Positions 12,121 to 25,455 are shown, numbered from the stretch's first letter. The stretch: DNA of 64,000 nt from Ustilaginoidea virens (GCF_000687475.1 NC_057318.1:1612001-1676000); one strand, 5' to 3'. The notes: generated by a model not told the origin, from the sequence alone. A program made the numbers and translations.

Positions 12121-13409
12121 CCTAGTACTACTTTATTTTAGTATAATATTCCCAGGCTTCTACTTACATCTCCTTCATAATATTCAGAATAAGAGTAAGA
12201 TCTATAATAGACCTAGCCTAGCACCATAAGGGCATTAACGCTATAGATGCGGCAGAAACTATATTAGTAGCATTTTTTAGCCCGAACGCTAAACATAGGG
12301 CGCTAGGGGCTACCTATTTAGCAGTAAAAGCGCGATACTATTAATTATTTAAAGCCTGAAACTTAAGGGTGAAGATAGTAGTATGCGCTTTTTGCATATC
12401 TATCTTAAGATAAGTAGGCTCTATAATGGCCCTCCCCTCCTTTACTACTTTAATCTAGCTATATAAGATATATTATAGTATAGGGTTCCCCGTAAGATGC
12501 TAATTAAGTTATATATAAGATACGTAAGAATTAGTATAGCTTTTACACCCTTTAGCTCTCTTATGATGCTTATATATAGGCAACTCTCCGGTCGACTATA
12601 TATACTTAGTATATCTATCGTATAGAAACTTTTCGTCTTTTGCATATTAATACTCTTTATCTAAAGAGTCCCCCTTTAAGAGATAATCGCTAGCGGTATA
12701 GTATAGCTTCTAGGGATAAATAGGGCTCGATCCCTCCCTAATAGGGGCATTTCTAGCAATAGATAAGGATATATTTAGGCTCTAAATAAGGTTAGTATAA
12801 GACGCTTATAATAAAGGTAGGGACTTAAGACTTACTAATAGGCTTTACGATAGGCTAGACTAAATCTTACTATAAAAGGAGTTAGTAGCTAATTATAATA
12901 GAAATAGAATTTAATAAGGAATACTAATACAAGTAGGATAGAAATAATACTTTAACTAATTAGTATATAATACGGGCTCAATACGGGATAAAACTTACAA
13001 TAATAGGGACCTTCAATACTTATTAATAGCCTTAATAAAAAAAAGGGAAGAAGGAAAAAAGCCCTAATAAAAAAAAATAAAGACTATAGGGAGATTTCCA
13101 GCTAATAGCTAGCGAAAATTTTTTTATAATATTCCTAGCTGCATCGGTCAACCTCTAGCTAGTAGCACGATAATAAACTTCTATGCGCTTCCACTATACT
13201 ATTCCCAATTAATAACTATATAACTCCTATTAATTATATAGCTATATCCGCTACGGTTATAGACGAATCTTTCTTATACCTAGCAATTAGCCTATATACG
13301 GATTTAAGGATATAGCAATATAGTAATCGGCGATATGATTGGTCCCTAGCTGAGGATTAATTAATAATAGAAGGCGATTTTTCCGACTCTAAGGCGGAGA
13401 AGGGGGGTA
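12121..13409. other. 3' untranslated region of gypsy H
   Basis: AT-rich sequence between the extra reading frame and the 3' LTR, ending in the purine tract GGAGAAGGGGGG. Open stretches exist on the - strand near 12,445-12,645, but stops are as dense as expected by chance over any longer span. No domain is recognised. Confidence 0.5.
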
Positions 13410-13651
13410 TATTACGGGCTCGGGCTACGCCTGCGCTATAATATAGCTAGGACTCAGGCTGCGCCTGCGACTAGCCTTAGGAGTATCGGCATAGGGTCAC
13501 GAGGGCTCGCTAAAGACTCGGCCTATGCTATATATAGGCATAAATAGGCTACTTAGAGGCCCCTATTCGGGCCCTCTCTCTTTCCTCCTTAGTCTATTTA
13601 ATATATTCATTCGACGCCTATTCGCAGTAGCCCTAGGGCCAGTCCTTTACA
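13410..13651 (+). repeat. 3' LTR of gypsy H (242 bp)
   Basis: Same length as the 5' LTR. Its first bases read TATTACGGG versus TGTCACGGG in the 5' copy, differing only by transitions. It is followed by the TSD GTTTT. Confidence 0.92.
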
Positions 13652-13950
13652 GTTTTATCGCTATCTTCCCCTTGCCTTTAGGCTAATATCCTTATCCCCT
13701 CTCCTTTTAAGTAGAAAAGAAAAGGGTTAAAAATAGTAGAGCCGCCTATAAAAGGGATATTAAGTCTATACGCTAAAGTTAAATAAAAGACTTACTTAAT
13801 TATAGTATTTTTCTTCCTAAAGGGGAAAAGGAAGAGAAAAAAGAAGGCAAAAGTAGCTCCTAATAATAGTTATAGTAATAATAAAAGTAGTATAGAATAA
13901 GTAAAAAACTAAAGTATTAAGGGTATTAAGAAAGCTAGGGTTCTAAGGCT
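13652..13950. other. Unassigned AT-rich flank right of gypsy H
   Basis: Starts with the H target duplication and holds A/G-rich stretches and, a little further on, a short TA microsatellite near 14,030-14,050. It probably includes the 3' untranslated end of the - strand LINE that becomes recognisable at about 14.1 kb. The exact LINE 3' terminus could not be fixed. Confidence 0.4.
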
Positions 13951-15712
13951 ATTAATAATATATGTAATATATATAGAAAGGATATATTTTCCCTATCTAA
14001 AAGGTTAATTGTATTATTATCTATAATTATTTATATATATATATATATTCTAGGGTTAGGGTGTAATTATATCGGGTTACTATTAGAATTAAAGTCTATA
14101 TAGGCGGTAAGTATAATAGCTAAAGTAAACTATTCAAACTAGTGGGTATTAAAGACCTATTTAATAACCTATTTAGCTAAGTCTTTATTTTTAAGTACTT
14201 AAATAATATTATACTTATCTAATATAGAGCGGTCTTAAATATAAAAAGGAGGGTTTTTAAGATAATTACTATACTTTAGAATTATATATTCGATATTTTC
14301 TATATTAGGTCTATATCGATAGTATAGATAACAAATGAATAAGACCTTTATTTTATATAGGAATTTATTAAGGCCTATTTTTTTTATTCTAAGTTAGATA
14401 AAGAGAGGGGATTTATATTTATAGAGGTTTTTATAGAGGTTTAGCATCTTTTTTATAGAGGTAAAATTAGGGGCATATTCGGTAGTAGGGCGGCTTTTTA
14501 GCGGGTATTATATTTAGGCAAATTACTACTTAAATTATTATCTTTTATCTATTTAAGAGCTAGAGTATAAGTAAAGGATAATTTATTATCTTAAAGTAGA
14601 ATCGAGTCTTTAAGGGCTATATAGTTTAGTATTCTATTTTTAGTCGGTCGCCTTTATCTATAAGTAGGTTTTTATTATAATTAAGCCTAGATAATAGTGT
14701 ATATATTAGAGATAAGGTCGGCTATACTACTTTTTTAGGTTCTAATAAGGAATTATTATTAGGCTTAATTAAGGTAAAAGTCGAATAGGGGGACCATTAC
14801 TTTAGTTTCTATAATTATATTAGGTATTACTTAATAGGCTCTTATAACTATATAGAGATATTTCGACTATTTAACGGCGAGATTATATATAATGCCTTTT
14901 GCTATATCTCCCGGCTTAATAGGAGTATATTAGATTCTAGCTCTAAAGGCGATTATAGTTCTAATAACCTATATATATAATAGTCAGGCTTTATAGAACT
15001 AGCAACCCTATATAGAGGCCGCTAAAATAATAAGGGCAAGCTTCTGCCTTTTTAATTTCTTTACTATTTAGGCCCTATAGTTAGACTAGCTAAATTTACG
15101 GTTAATCTCTACTCTAAGGAATCGGGCGTATTATATAGGTTAGATAATCGCATTACTAAATCGTATTATTATAATATCTAGTTAGCACTATTTAGTAAAG
15201 TATATTAGCTTATTCTTTATTAGATTAAATTTTAATCTAGCTTCTGCCGACTATTTTTTATAGATCTTCTATACTTTCGATAGAGTTACGACTATATCCT
15301 ATATTATTTTGCTATATATAATTATATTGGTATTATCTGTAAATCCTAAGGTTAGCAAGTTATCTACTACTTTAAGTCTATAGTATAAAAGTATAATATA
15401 GAAGAGGAAAAAAACTAGGGAGATTAAAGAGCCTTAGGATACTCCTATTATAATTAGGAATTGTTAGGTAGGTTAGCCTTTAAAAAAGATTTTAGCTAAA
15501 TATAATACGGTAAAGCTTTGGACCTAGGCTATTATCTATCAGGGGATACTATTTTAGAGAAAGAAGTACGTAAATTTAGTATAATTAACAGTATTAAATA
15601 CCATAGAGATATCTAATTATAGTAGCGATGCTATTCCTTTATATTGCTAGGTAGCCTTAATTGCTTCTACTAGGGTATATAGTGCTATATCTATTAATCT
15701 ATTTGCTCTACT
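13950..15712 (-). mobile_element. Tad-like LINE D, 3' segment (RT C-terminal half and ORF2 end)
   Basis: Reading the - strand from 15712 leftward gives, through stops, RANRLIDIALYTLVEAIKAT, then LLLDIS-VFNTVNYTKF, GVS-GSLISLVFFLFY and a degraded FADD box (GFTDNTNIIIY) near 15,310-15,330. At about 14,220-14,330 comes IGLNKFLYKIKV followed by a Cys/His-like cluster. These are RT motifs A, B and C and the C-terminal zinc-binding region of fungal Tad1-type LINEs. Element C separates it from the next segment. Across the C insertion the frame joins as IGS|RANR at the usual MGxRxxRS site. The left end is approximate. Confidence 0.8.
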
Positions 15713-16044
15713 TGTCGGAATCGCTGTCGCAAGGTGCCCAATTGGGCACATTGCGACGAATGTGCCGCGCACACCCGTTACGCACGATGTGGCCACTTGT
15801 GCCCCTATGCCCCTGAGCCCGGTAGGGCACGCGGGCAGTCCGGCCCGACCGCGCCGAAGCACGTGACTACGGCACGCACAAAAAGGCTACATCGTGTAAT
15901 TACTCTTTTGCTTCCTTTCTTTCCTCTTAGTTAGTCAGTTATAATCAAAGAAGTAATTATACCTTTGACTGGTGACCTTACGGTACTTAATACCATGCGC
16001 GTAACCCTACGTATAACTGGGTACCCCTTGATGTGACACCAACA
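15713..16044 (+). repeat. 5' LTR of copia C (332 bp)
   Basis: TGTCGGAATC...CACCAACA. It contains a 32-bp near-perfect palindrome at 15726-15757 centred on GTGCCCAATTGGGCAC, with one mismatched pair. Apparent short reading frames here are LTR sequence, not genes. Confidence 0.93.
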
Positions 16045-16605
16045 CTAATCAGTGAAGTTGAAGTTCACTTTACAGATTAGCTAGGACTAGCAAGAAGAGG
16101 CGATTTAAAAAGATCGTGCTAATAAGGAACGTGATTTAGCCTAATTCAGTCGAAACGGCTTATATATTACGGACTAAGGGATAAATTGATTATATCTAAC
16201 CTTCCTTACTCGTCTATCATAAGGAACAATCGCTAAATATCATACTGATTAATTATATCAGTTAGTAAAAATCGCTAAATATCACGATATCTTTGGTTGT
16301 AATGGGAACTATAGAACGCCAAATCTATCGCAATACTATTAGTAGGCATACAAATGTAGGTTCTTATGCAAGCGACTTAGAGCCTCATAACGGTAAAGAA
16401 CCTATTTACCGTTAGTTAAATAAGCAATTGAAACGCCTATAATATTCTACTTGATAATTGCTTCCTTCTTCCTTCCTTCCTTTATTAATTTACTACCTTC
16501 TTTCATTAATTACTTCTTTTTTAATTACTTCCTTTTAATACCTACGCTAAACGCTCCTTATCTCTCTACCTTTTCCACCTCATCTTTACCTCTATTAATA
16601 TCATA
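16045..16605. other. Leader of copia C
   Basis: Untranslated leader between LTR and gag. The word AATCGCTAAATATCA occurs twice (about 16,210 and 16,270) around ACTGATTAATTATATCAGT, a potential hairpin; F carries the same arrangement near 43,730-43,800. No initiator-Met-type primer site follows the LTR, unlike A2 and B. A pyrimidine-rich CTTCC tract lies at about 16,460-16,540. Confidence 0.6.
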
Positions 16606-19600
16606 ATAGAGGCACTACTACCGGAAAAGCTTAACCCTTTCGCTAAGATCATTATAAAAGACTAGATTAATTCGATAGACTAAATTAACCCTATAAATGC
16701 TACAGACAAACAATTACACAATCGTATCGCCTACCTCATTAATAGTTATACAATAGGCGATGAGAAAGATAATGACCTATAGGAACAATTCCATAAGGAT
16801 TATAATAAGTAGACCGAGGAACTATTCAGCCGTATTAATAAACGGCTCTTATAGGAATTCCGAACAACCCTATGGGAACGTAGGGTGTATATTAGAAGCA
16901 TAGGATTATTAACAATTAGGACCCTTCTCTACTGTATACAATAAGAGCATATGCCTAAATGGCCTTAAGAAGAAATAGACCTTTAACTTGCACATAAGAC
17001 CTTTATATCCCGGTTAAACCTAGATAGGGAATAATTAGTCCCTACTGCTTATACCGAACGGGAGATACAAATAAACCAAAATACCCCCTCTATTATAAGC
17101 TTAAGGAATTCACTTCCTACTATAATTATTCGAATACCCTTATAGATACTATTACGAATAGCCTTACGAATACCCTTGCGATTACCCTTGCGAAGACCTT
17201 TATAAGCCCTTTCGACCCCTAGGGACTTTATAATACTAATAGCATAATAACCCCTTATCCCTCTATTTATATTAAAGAAGGCCCCTATTCCTACCGAAGA
17301 AGAAAGGGGCCGGCCGCTATAATAGAAAGGGAAAGCGCCTATTTATAGGCCGCTATTTGAGACAGGGGAAAACTCCCAATAATAATAATAGTATATAACA
17401 GACGATGACTATAGCCCAACCGACTAAATACTATATCCTAGGGGTTATATCCTTAGCCAGGCTAGCCGAGGCGGCTATCCTAATGCCCCTTGGAATTATA
17501 GTATGCCCATAAGGGCCAGAGGTTAGATTATAGGCCCCGATAATATGCTTTAATCAATAGAGAGCGCTAACGGCAATACCCTCGAAGTTGCTAGCGATAC
17601 CCTCTAAGCCACTAATATCAATATTCCCCGATATGCCATTACTAGCGGTATAGGGCAAGCCCCTAATATTAATAAAATAGCTGCCTCTAATACCAGATAT
17701 CACGAATTATAGTATCGCAGCCACAACCTATAGGCATAAATGCCTCAACTACCGGCTTAAATGCCTATAATGCTAAGGATAGGCATAGCACTAGACCCCT
17801 CCCGGCACTATCAGCCTACCTAGGCCGATAAACGGACCATCTTAATGGGAGGACCGGTAAACCTAGACCGACCCGGGTTATAGGATAACCTAGCCAGAGA
17901 TCCCGCCAGCCTATCGTAAGGCTACCAATAAGCCGTTCCGGAATACCCTCTAGAATAATAATACCACTAAGAAGATTATACCTAAAGAGCCTATATAAAG
18001 GCCGGGTTTAACGATATTTCGAAGAAGATATCTAACCTCTTATATAGCTATCGTACAGAGGATAGATATAGTAGCAAAATAAATAACTTCCTTATACTAA
18101 AGGTAGTATCCTTTAAGAGTAAATACTACCTTCTAAGATTGCCCGATTATATACTTATAAAAGCCTTTTAAATTATATTAATTAGCGATGCTAAGATATA
18201 TTATTTTGATAATATCGAATGCATTCGTGATACCTTTACTTTCGACGATATAGTACGCAAAGTTAATAGCCATTTCGAGAATAAGAGTATAAAGTAATTC
18301 TATTTATACTATTGGAATAAAATAACGCTTCAATTAACTATTGCGAAACATCCTAATAAGTTAAAGCTTGAATGCCTTAATATCCTACTAGAGGAACTTT
18401 AATGCCTATATCGTGGTCTCTTTCCCCCCTTTATAGCAGATATAGAGCTTTATCGATAAGTACTTAATGCTATTAGGGATACCCCTAAGTATAGCCAGGC
18501 TATATATCGTTATGCCTCTATATTTGAAGGCCTCGCTACTAACCTATAGCAATCCTTTTCTATCTATAAGACTATCTATATGACTTAATAGTATTACTTC
18601 CTTTAATAATAGCCTTAGCAATATTAAGATATTAAAGATATTGAGGAGAATATAGCGTTATTTATAGATCGTAGATATAGTTAATCCTACAACCGGTATT
18701 AACGCCCCTAATGATATGGACCCCCTTAACGGCAATAATAGAATCGCGCCTTTTTAGCTAGGCCTCATTAAAAAAGATGCTTCGTTTGCAATAAATTAGG
18801 ATATTAGTCATCCAACTATACTGATAAAGAGTAATAAGAATTAAAGGCACGATGGCTAAAAAACCGCTTTAACCGGACCGCTCCTAATAATAAGAAATTC
18901 CGTATTTTCCTATAGGAATACGAAGGGACTGCCGACTAAGCCCTTAAAGATGCCGATTTTAATAATATTATTAAAGATATTAAAGTTATAATAGCAGGGG
19001 TTATACATTAGGATATAGAGGATGCTATCGTATTGTAAATTATAGCTACTTAGTATTTCTTAGCCCCTATGCAAATAGAACCACTACCTTCTTTATCTAT
19101 CGAGATATTATAAGCCTTATAGGATGAATCGTGCCGATATGCCTTCCTATAGATTAACCCTTTCTGAATGCCTTTACCAGACTATAATTCTGCTTTCCTA
19201 GAAGAAGAATAGTATAGTAACTATACTTTCTATGGAATCCTACCGGATACCGGCGCCTCCGGCCTATCTATAGTAGGCATAGGTTAAGTAAGAGCCTTAA
19301 TAAGATTAATAAAATCTTTAATGATTAAGTCAACGGATAAGCAGCATACCGTTAATTTCAGAGCAGGTTCTGCTATATCTTCTAGTATATTGAATGTCCC
19401 GATAATATTCGGTAATATCCCCTTTTATATTCTTAATAGTGGTATCCCCTTTCTCTATTCTATTACGGATATAGATAGGATAGGCATAAAGCTAGATAAT
19501 ATTAATAACTTGCTTATTAAAGGGGATATTAAGGTTCTAATTATTAGGAAATAGGGATATCTATAGTGGACTCTTAATGCTATAGATACTGCAGCCTTCC

Positions 19601-22497
19601 ATCTATCATTATAGGAAATCCGTTAGCTATATCGTCGATTCGGGCACCCCTCTATTAATAGGCTCTCTAAATTGCTTTAACAGGCTAATTATAATGATAT
19701 CAACTGCAATATTATCGAGAGCATTACCTATATATGCTATTAATACTAGATAAATATAAAAGCACCTAACCGGTTTAAATTCACCCTTAAGGATAACAAT
19801 ACTAGCTAATTTAACTATAAAATTATTATCGATATCCTTTATATTAATAATCGGCCGGTATTATATATTATAGATACTGTAATAAGCTTCCAGGCAGCTA
19901 GGTTCCTCGATCTATATAGATAGAAGGCCTAAGATATCTAAAATACCCTTAAAAAATGCTAGATCGATACTTACTTTAGCCCGCCGGATTAGATAGTTTA
20001 TGATGCCGGACCTAACTTCGCCTCTGCTGAATTCCGCTATAATGCCCGGCTTTTATCTATTAATATGGATAAAATTCCTATAGAAGCCTATAATAGCATT
20101 AGTAAAGTCGAAAGATATTATGCCTTATTACGCCGAGCCTATACTATTATTGATAATAAAGTAGGCGACCTAATGATAAAGGAATAGAAATTATAACTCA
20201 CTATAAAAGCTATTAACGATTCCGCTAGACCTAACGGTCTAGTGCCTATATTATTAGTCTTTAGAGTATATCCTCAACTTATAGATAACTCACCGCCTAG
20301 CCTATTAGTATCATAATACGCCTTAATATTACAAAAGGCTACTAATGAAGTTAGGAAATGCCTCGCTAAGCGATAGGTTCGCAATGCCCTCGCCTAATAG
20401 AATAGCCCGGATACCCGGCCTATCTACCGACTACCCCTATAGTTAGATATATGGGTATGGAGAGAAAAGGGTAGATAGTATAGGCTATACCGGCTAATCA
20501 GCCTCGATGGTGAGACCTGCATCGTATAAATGCTATATAGCCCGGTTAAGTTCTGGTTAATAGTTATTAAACCGTATAATTATAACCCTAATACGGACGA
20601 TCCTAAAGATATCGTCTATACTAAAGGACCGGCCCGCCTTGGCAGGCTAGAGGTTAGGATACCGGCTGCAGCCGCACCTCTAGCCACGATAATACCTGCA
20701 GTCGCGATATCGTCGCCAACCCCTGACCTAGCTAGGATACCGGTATTACGGCCAATATTACTATTACTAGCACGTGTGATATCCGATGTTATAATCAATA
20801 AGGACTAAGAAGAAGCTCTCATTAATACTATAGCTTTTAATACTATTATCGATGTCTCCTTCTTTACCGCGAAAGAGCAAGCCGATCTATAGCTTGCTAG
20901 CTAATTACGCTAGGAAGGTAAGATTATAACCCCTAGAGACCCTTTTAAGCAGTCGGACCGTATAGAGATTGAAGCATTATAGGCCCGTAATGTGTTCAGA
21001 TTCGTTACCTTTAATATTAGTCAATATGGAACCTAACGCCTATTTAACTTACGTATAGTACGGGAAATCAAAGGTAAAGGCATAGATACGCTATATAAGA
21101 AATTACGACTCGTTATATAAGGTTATAGTAATAATGAAAAGCAATTAATATTGACTCAGTCCCCTATAATCTAATAGGCTAGTTAACGGCTACTTATATT
21201 ATTGGCCCTATTACTATAATACTCTTACGGCCTATTCCTTTAGATATAGGATATTACGCAGGCTTACGTGTAGTCATTAATTACCCTCAATCGGTCGATT
21301 ATCGCTAAATTACCTAAGCAGATAGCCTACTAATATCCTGATAATACTATTATGGAAGTGGTCAAGCTATTATATAGAATAGCTGAGGTAGGCACTCACT
21401 AGTGGGCGATATACTTCCGGCACTATCGCGAGAAATTGGGCATGACTATATCAACCTACGACCCCTATTTGCTGATATCTGCCGGTAATAACGATACTGA
21501 CCGTACTGGCAATACTAACTGTACTAACGTTCCTAACCGCGATACTATTATATACTTCGGTATCGTAGGTATATAGACTAATGATACCCTTGGACTTAGT
21601 GACGATACCTTCTTCCAATAGGAGGAATTAGAGCTTACTAAGGCAGGCTTTAATGCTAAGCCTAAGACGAAGCTATTACTAACTATACCCTTAATATTTA
21701 ATAGGTATATACTGACGGCCAATACTGACGGTATGATATTATGCTAGAAAGGTCAAAGTAAGAAGATCGCGACCATCGATAAGAATGCGCCTACGGCCCA
21801 GCGTAATTATATCGAATAATACGCTCGCGGTGCTTATGTGGCTACGGTCTGCTAGCCTGAGGCATCTTTCGATCTATCCGTCGCGGCATAATATTAATAG
21901 CCTAACCCTAAGGATATCGCGAGGTTGAATAAGCGCCTTCAATAGCAGCTCGATAACCAGGATCGTGGCCTACAGTACATCAATTTGGCCCTTAATACAG
22001 CTAAAATCTTTGTATTTATTGACAGATCCTTTGCCAACAATAAAGATTTAAGCTCTTAGATTAGTTATGTGATTATGCTAGGGAATAAGGCAGATACTGC
22101 AAATAACGCCTTCTAGCTGACCGGTAATATTATTACTTATAGCTCTATAAAGAGCAAGCGGGTAATACGCAGCGCACTCGCTTCGGAGCTGTATAGTATG
22201 GTGCAAGGGGTTGATATCGTATATGCGATAGGCACGACTCTTAACATAATTACTAGCCGGTTAGGATTGCCGAAGATCCCTATAGTTGTATATATAGATT
22301 CGTTTTCGCTATACAAATGCCTTATCAAGCTAGGCACCACTAAGGAGAAAAGGCTTATAATAGATATTATAGCCCTACGACAGTCATATAAGCGCCGGGA
22401 GATATATAAGATCTATTGGATTAATAGGAATAATAATCTCGCCGATGTAATAACTAAGGGAACGCCTAATAAAGCCCTTAAGACCTTCGTCGACTAA
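16606..22497 (+). pseudogene. Copia C gag-pol polyprotein, single damaged frame of 1964 codons
   Basis: One frame of exactly 1964 codons with no net frameshift but a stop roughly every 12-15 codons. The start codon itself is damaged (ATA at 16606; F has ATG with the same EALLPEKL continuation). Gag fills about codons 1-720. A zinc knuckle starts at 18778 (CFVC...Y, with His replaced). The protease motif DTGAS is at 19246, codon 881. The integrase zinc region reads RRFGHPSINRLSKLL near 19,637, followed by the integrase core (VYDAGPNFAS near 20,000). RT lies about 20,970-21,880 with IVGI-TNDTL in the catalytic-box region. RNase H follows from about 22,009 (FIDRSFANNKD, SELYSMVQGVD, YIDSFSLYKCL), with end at TAA 22495-22497. 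Confidence 0.88.
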
Positions 22498-22830
22498 AAT
22501 AAGGCTGTTATACGTATAGAAGGGTGGGTAAAAAGGTCGGTTAATGTCTGACTGCGTTTAGAAGGTATTGGTGATATTATGGGTGGCAAGTATGTGGATT
22601 TTCCTATATTTAATATTGTATGTAATGCTGCCCCTTTTCTGCCCGTTTGTTTTGGCTGCGATATTCAATATACCGGCTGTACGGTATAAGCCTGTATAAG
22701 CCGGCCGCGCGGCGCGATAGCGTTATCGGCGGCATAACCTGCCGAGACCGCGCCGCACTTTTCTTTCTATATGTGCGCCTTATATCCTAGCAATTCCGAT
22801 GTTTGCTTCTATAAAAAGAGAAGCTGCCAG
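22498..22830. other. 3' untranslated region of copia C
   Basis: Between the pol stop and the 3' LTR. It includes GC-rich CGGCTGTACGGTATAAGCC-type repeats near 22,670-22,760 that are shared with F and G. It ends with AAAAAGAGAAGCTGCCAG directly before the LTR, the likely plus-strand primer. Confidence 0.6.
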
Positions 22831-23162
22831 TATCGGAATTGCTATTGTAAGGTGCCTAATTGGGCACATTACAACGAATATGCCGCGCACACCCGTTACG
22901 CACGATGTGGCCACTTGTGCCCCTATGCCCCTAAGCCCGGTAGGGCACGCGGGTAGTCCGGCCCGACCGCGCCGAAGCACGTGACTACAGCACGCACAAA
23001 AAGGCCACATCGTGTAATTACTCTTTTGCTTCCTTTCTTTCCTCTTAGTTAGTCAGTCATAATCAAAGAAGTAATCATACCTTTAACCGGTGACCTCACG
23101 GTACTTAATACCACGCGCGCAACCCTACGTATAACTGGGTACCCCTTGATGTGACACCAACA
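22831..23162 (+). repeat. 3' LTR of copia C (332 bp)
   Basis: Same length as the 5' LTR. Starts TATCGGAATT (TG changed to TA by a transition) and ends CCAACA, followed by the TSD CTACT. Confidence 0.93.
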
Positions 23163-23167
23163 CTACT

Positions 23168-25455
23168 GCCTATTTATATATCTAGTAGTAATTTCCATTC
23201 TTCTGCAATTATTAATAGTCTTTTTGCTACTATAGCTTTAAGTACTTTTTTAAAGAGGTTTAGAAAGGATATTAATCGCTAGACTCTAGCTCTTTAGTAT
23301 TCTTTAGGTATTTTACCGGGTTTTCTTAGTATTATAATTTTAGCTTTTTAGAACTATATTAGGTAGTAACCGGTTCTGCATATAGCGTTAAAAAGTATTA
23401 TTAGGGCTCTAATAATTAATTTTCTATAGGCTTTAAAGAATCCTACTAATATACTATTAAAGCCTAATGCTTTTTAGCTGGCTATATATCGGAAGGCGTT
23501 ATAGATATCTGCTTTTAAGAATTTATTATCGGGGGCGAATATTATATTAATAAAGCAAGGGAATTATAGGTTTAGGATATCATTAAAGATAGCTATTAAT
23601 ATCGGGAAGAATCTTTCTGCTAATACTTCTGCTTTAGAAGAGTATATTTTTACTTCTTAAGTTTACGCTTTTTCGCCTCTAAAAAGTATAGAGGTTTCTC
23701 TCAATTCTAAAGGGAGTTTACTATATAGCTAGGCCTATTTCTCTAGAGACTATAGGTCTATATTTTTCGTTATAGCTTTATTAATAACTTCTCTCTATAT
23801 TTAGCGCCTTTTCTATTAGATAACCTTAGTTTAGTTTATCTCCGCTTTTTATACTATTAACTAATTAAGGCTAATATAGTTTTTTCTCTAATTTCTTATA
23901 GCCTTATGGGCCGCTATTATAGCCGATTATACTTCTTAGGTCTACTATAGGGCCCTTCCTAGCGGTTTATTTTCTCTCTTAGGTATTATAATATTAGCGA
24001 TAGCCTATAGCTAGGTTATAAGCTATTAAGCAAAGGTATCGATCTCTATAGGGGATTAAGGTAGGTATAAGGCGTATAGGATAGCTATCTTTACTTTAGC
24101 TTTAGCGCAAATAAGGATTTTATTAAGTTTCTTCTATTAGTATATCAGTAGTAGTTTATAGAACTTATTTAGTCTTATTTCTATTTAGATTACCTAAGAG
24201 ATATAATCGGATCCGGTAATATCTGCCGCCCCTATAAACTCTATATTAAGGTTATTTATACTCTATATATAGTCAATAGTGCTATTATATTTACCTAAGG
24301 CTTATCTAATTATCTCTCCCTATAGTATTATAAGGGTTAGCTTTTATTTTAATATAAGTTTAAAGAGGGTATTATAGCCTAGAGAGGTTTTATAAAAGCA
24401 GTCCTATATAAGGTAATAAATATTAAAATTGCTAGTAAAGATACTATAGGGATAAGAGGGGGTTTAAGTAAATTCCTAAAGGGGGGTAAATTAATTTAGA
24501 GAAGGGATTAGGGAGTAAATAGAATAGATATTAATATTATAGAGTATAGTATAGTACTAGTCTATACCCGAATCTATTATCTAAAAAGCTAAAAGTATAT
24601 CTTTTATAAATATAGATTGCTATATATCTACTATAGGCAGCTATTTAGTATCTATTAAAGCTAGAGTATAAAGGGAGTCTATCTAAAGCTATAAATTCCT
24701 AAAGGGCAATAATATCTGATTCTAATTTATAATTAAAGGTAAGGTATACTAATAGTAATTTCTTTTATATATTCCAATATAATACCTTTATTATTAGTAT
24801 TAAGGCTAGGGGGTTAGGGCTTTCGGTATATTAATAGCAATAGGCTTAGATTAGTTAGGTTAGAAGAATATAGCAATATTACTACTATTATTACTCCTCT
24901 TAAAGGCAATAAAGCTTTCTTTATATAATTTGCCGATTTATTTTTTTAGAGAGTTTTCTCTTAAGGAATTACTAGTAAGGTATTTATAGCCCCTATCCTT
25001 TAGGATAAAGGGGGGAGGTATTAATAAGGTACCGGTATTTTTAAACTATATTAGTCTAGTGCTATAAGCCTATTTTGCGATATCCTATTATTGATTCGCT
25101 ATAAGGCAGAATTAGGATTAAACTAAATAGGGTCCTTAATAATTAAGATAGTATTCTCTTTTATTACTAATAATACTAGGGCAATCTTTATCTCTATTGG
25201 GGTATTTTTCCGCGCTATACTATCTATATTAAAAGGTCTCCCTATAGTAATTCGCGATATACCTGAATTTAAAGTATTAATAGCACTATTTAAGATAGAT
25301 AGTTTCATTATATAATTCAGCCTTAAAGATTTCTACTTAATAGATAACTTTAGTCTTATAGAGTCGGTTTACTACTTCTATATTAGTTACTTTAATAATT
25401 AAGGGGACCCTTATTACTTCTTTATAAGGTTTCCTTACGGCGACTTTACTTATAC
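23168..25455 (-). mobile_element. Tad-like LINE D, middle segment (ORF1 zinc knuckles, EN, RT N-terminal half)
   Basis: On the - strand, 25,380-25,080 reads FRYIANYYRETF...YSAEKYPNRDKDCP, a RIP-altered CCHC zinc-knuckle array ending ORF1. Around 23,640-23,500 comes KAEVLAERFF-like sequence, then KALGFNSILVGFFKAYRKLI, IIILRKPGKIPKEY and LISFLNLFKKVLKAI at 23,500-23,230. These are the conserved N-terminal RT blocks of fungal LINEs. The endonuclease between them is too eroded to align by eye. The segment lies between C and B and continues in both directions once these are removed. Confidence 0.82.

Larger units (their letters stand above)
6317..13651 (+). mobile_element. Complete Ty3/gypsy chromovirus H, RIP-degraded
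   Basis: A 7335-bp element with two 242-bp LTRs (6317-6558 and 13410-13651), a purine-rich tract GGAGAAGGGGGG immediately before the 3' LTR, and an exact 5-bp target duplication GTTTT (6312-6316 and 13652-13656). Domain order is gag with zinc knuckle, protease, RT, RNase H, integrase, chromodomain: the order of Ty3/gypsy, and the terminal chromodomain marks the chromovirus branch. About 1.8 kb lies between the chromodomain and the 3' LTR. A solo LTR of this family is at 63604-63856. Confidence 0.93.
15713..23162 (+). mobile_element. Complete copia element C inserted in LINE D
   Basis: A 7450-bp element with two 332-bp LTRs (15713-16044 and 22831-23162) and an exact target duplication CTACT (15708-15712 and 23163-23167). 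The LINE frame is restored when the element and one duplication copy are removed. One long gag-pol frame runs 16606-22497. Elements F and G and the solo LTR at 42836 belong to the same family. Damage is transition-type stops throughout. Confidence 0.95.

Noticed and set aside
12130..12850. Long - strand frame in the 3' region of gypsy H that reads smoothly through stops
   Set aside because: Stop density (about 15 in 240 codons) is what chance gives at this composition; no domain recognised.
15647..15934. Cys/Pro-rich open frames on both strands, recurring at 22.8, 42.8, 43.2, 44.4 and 51.5 kb
   Set aside because: They are the GC-rich part of C-family LTRs in different frames, not a gene family.
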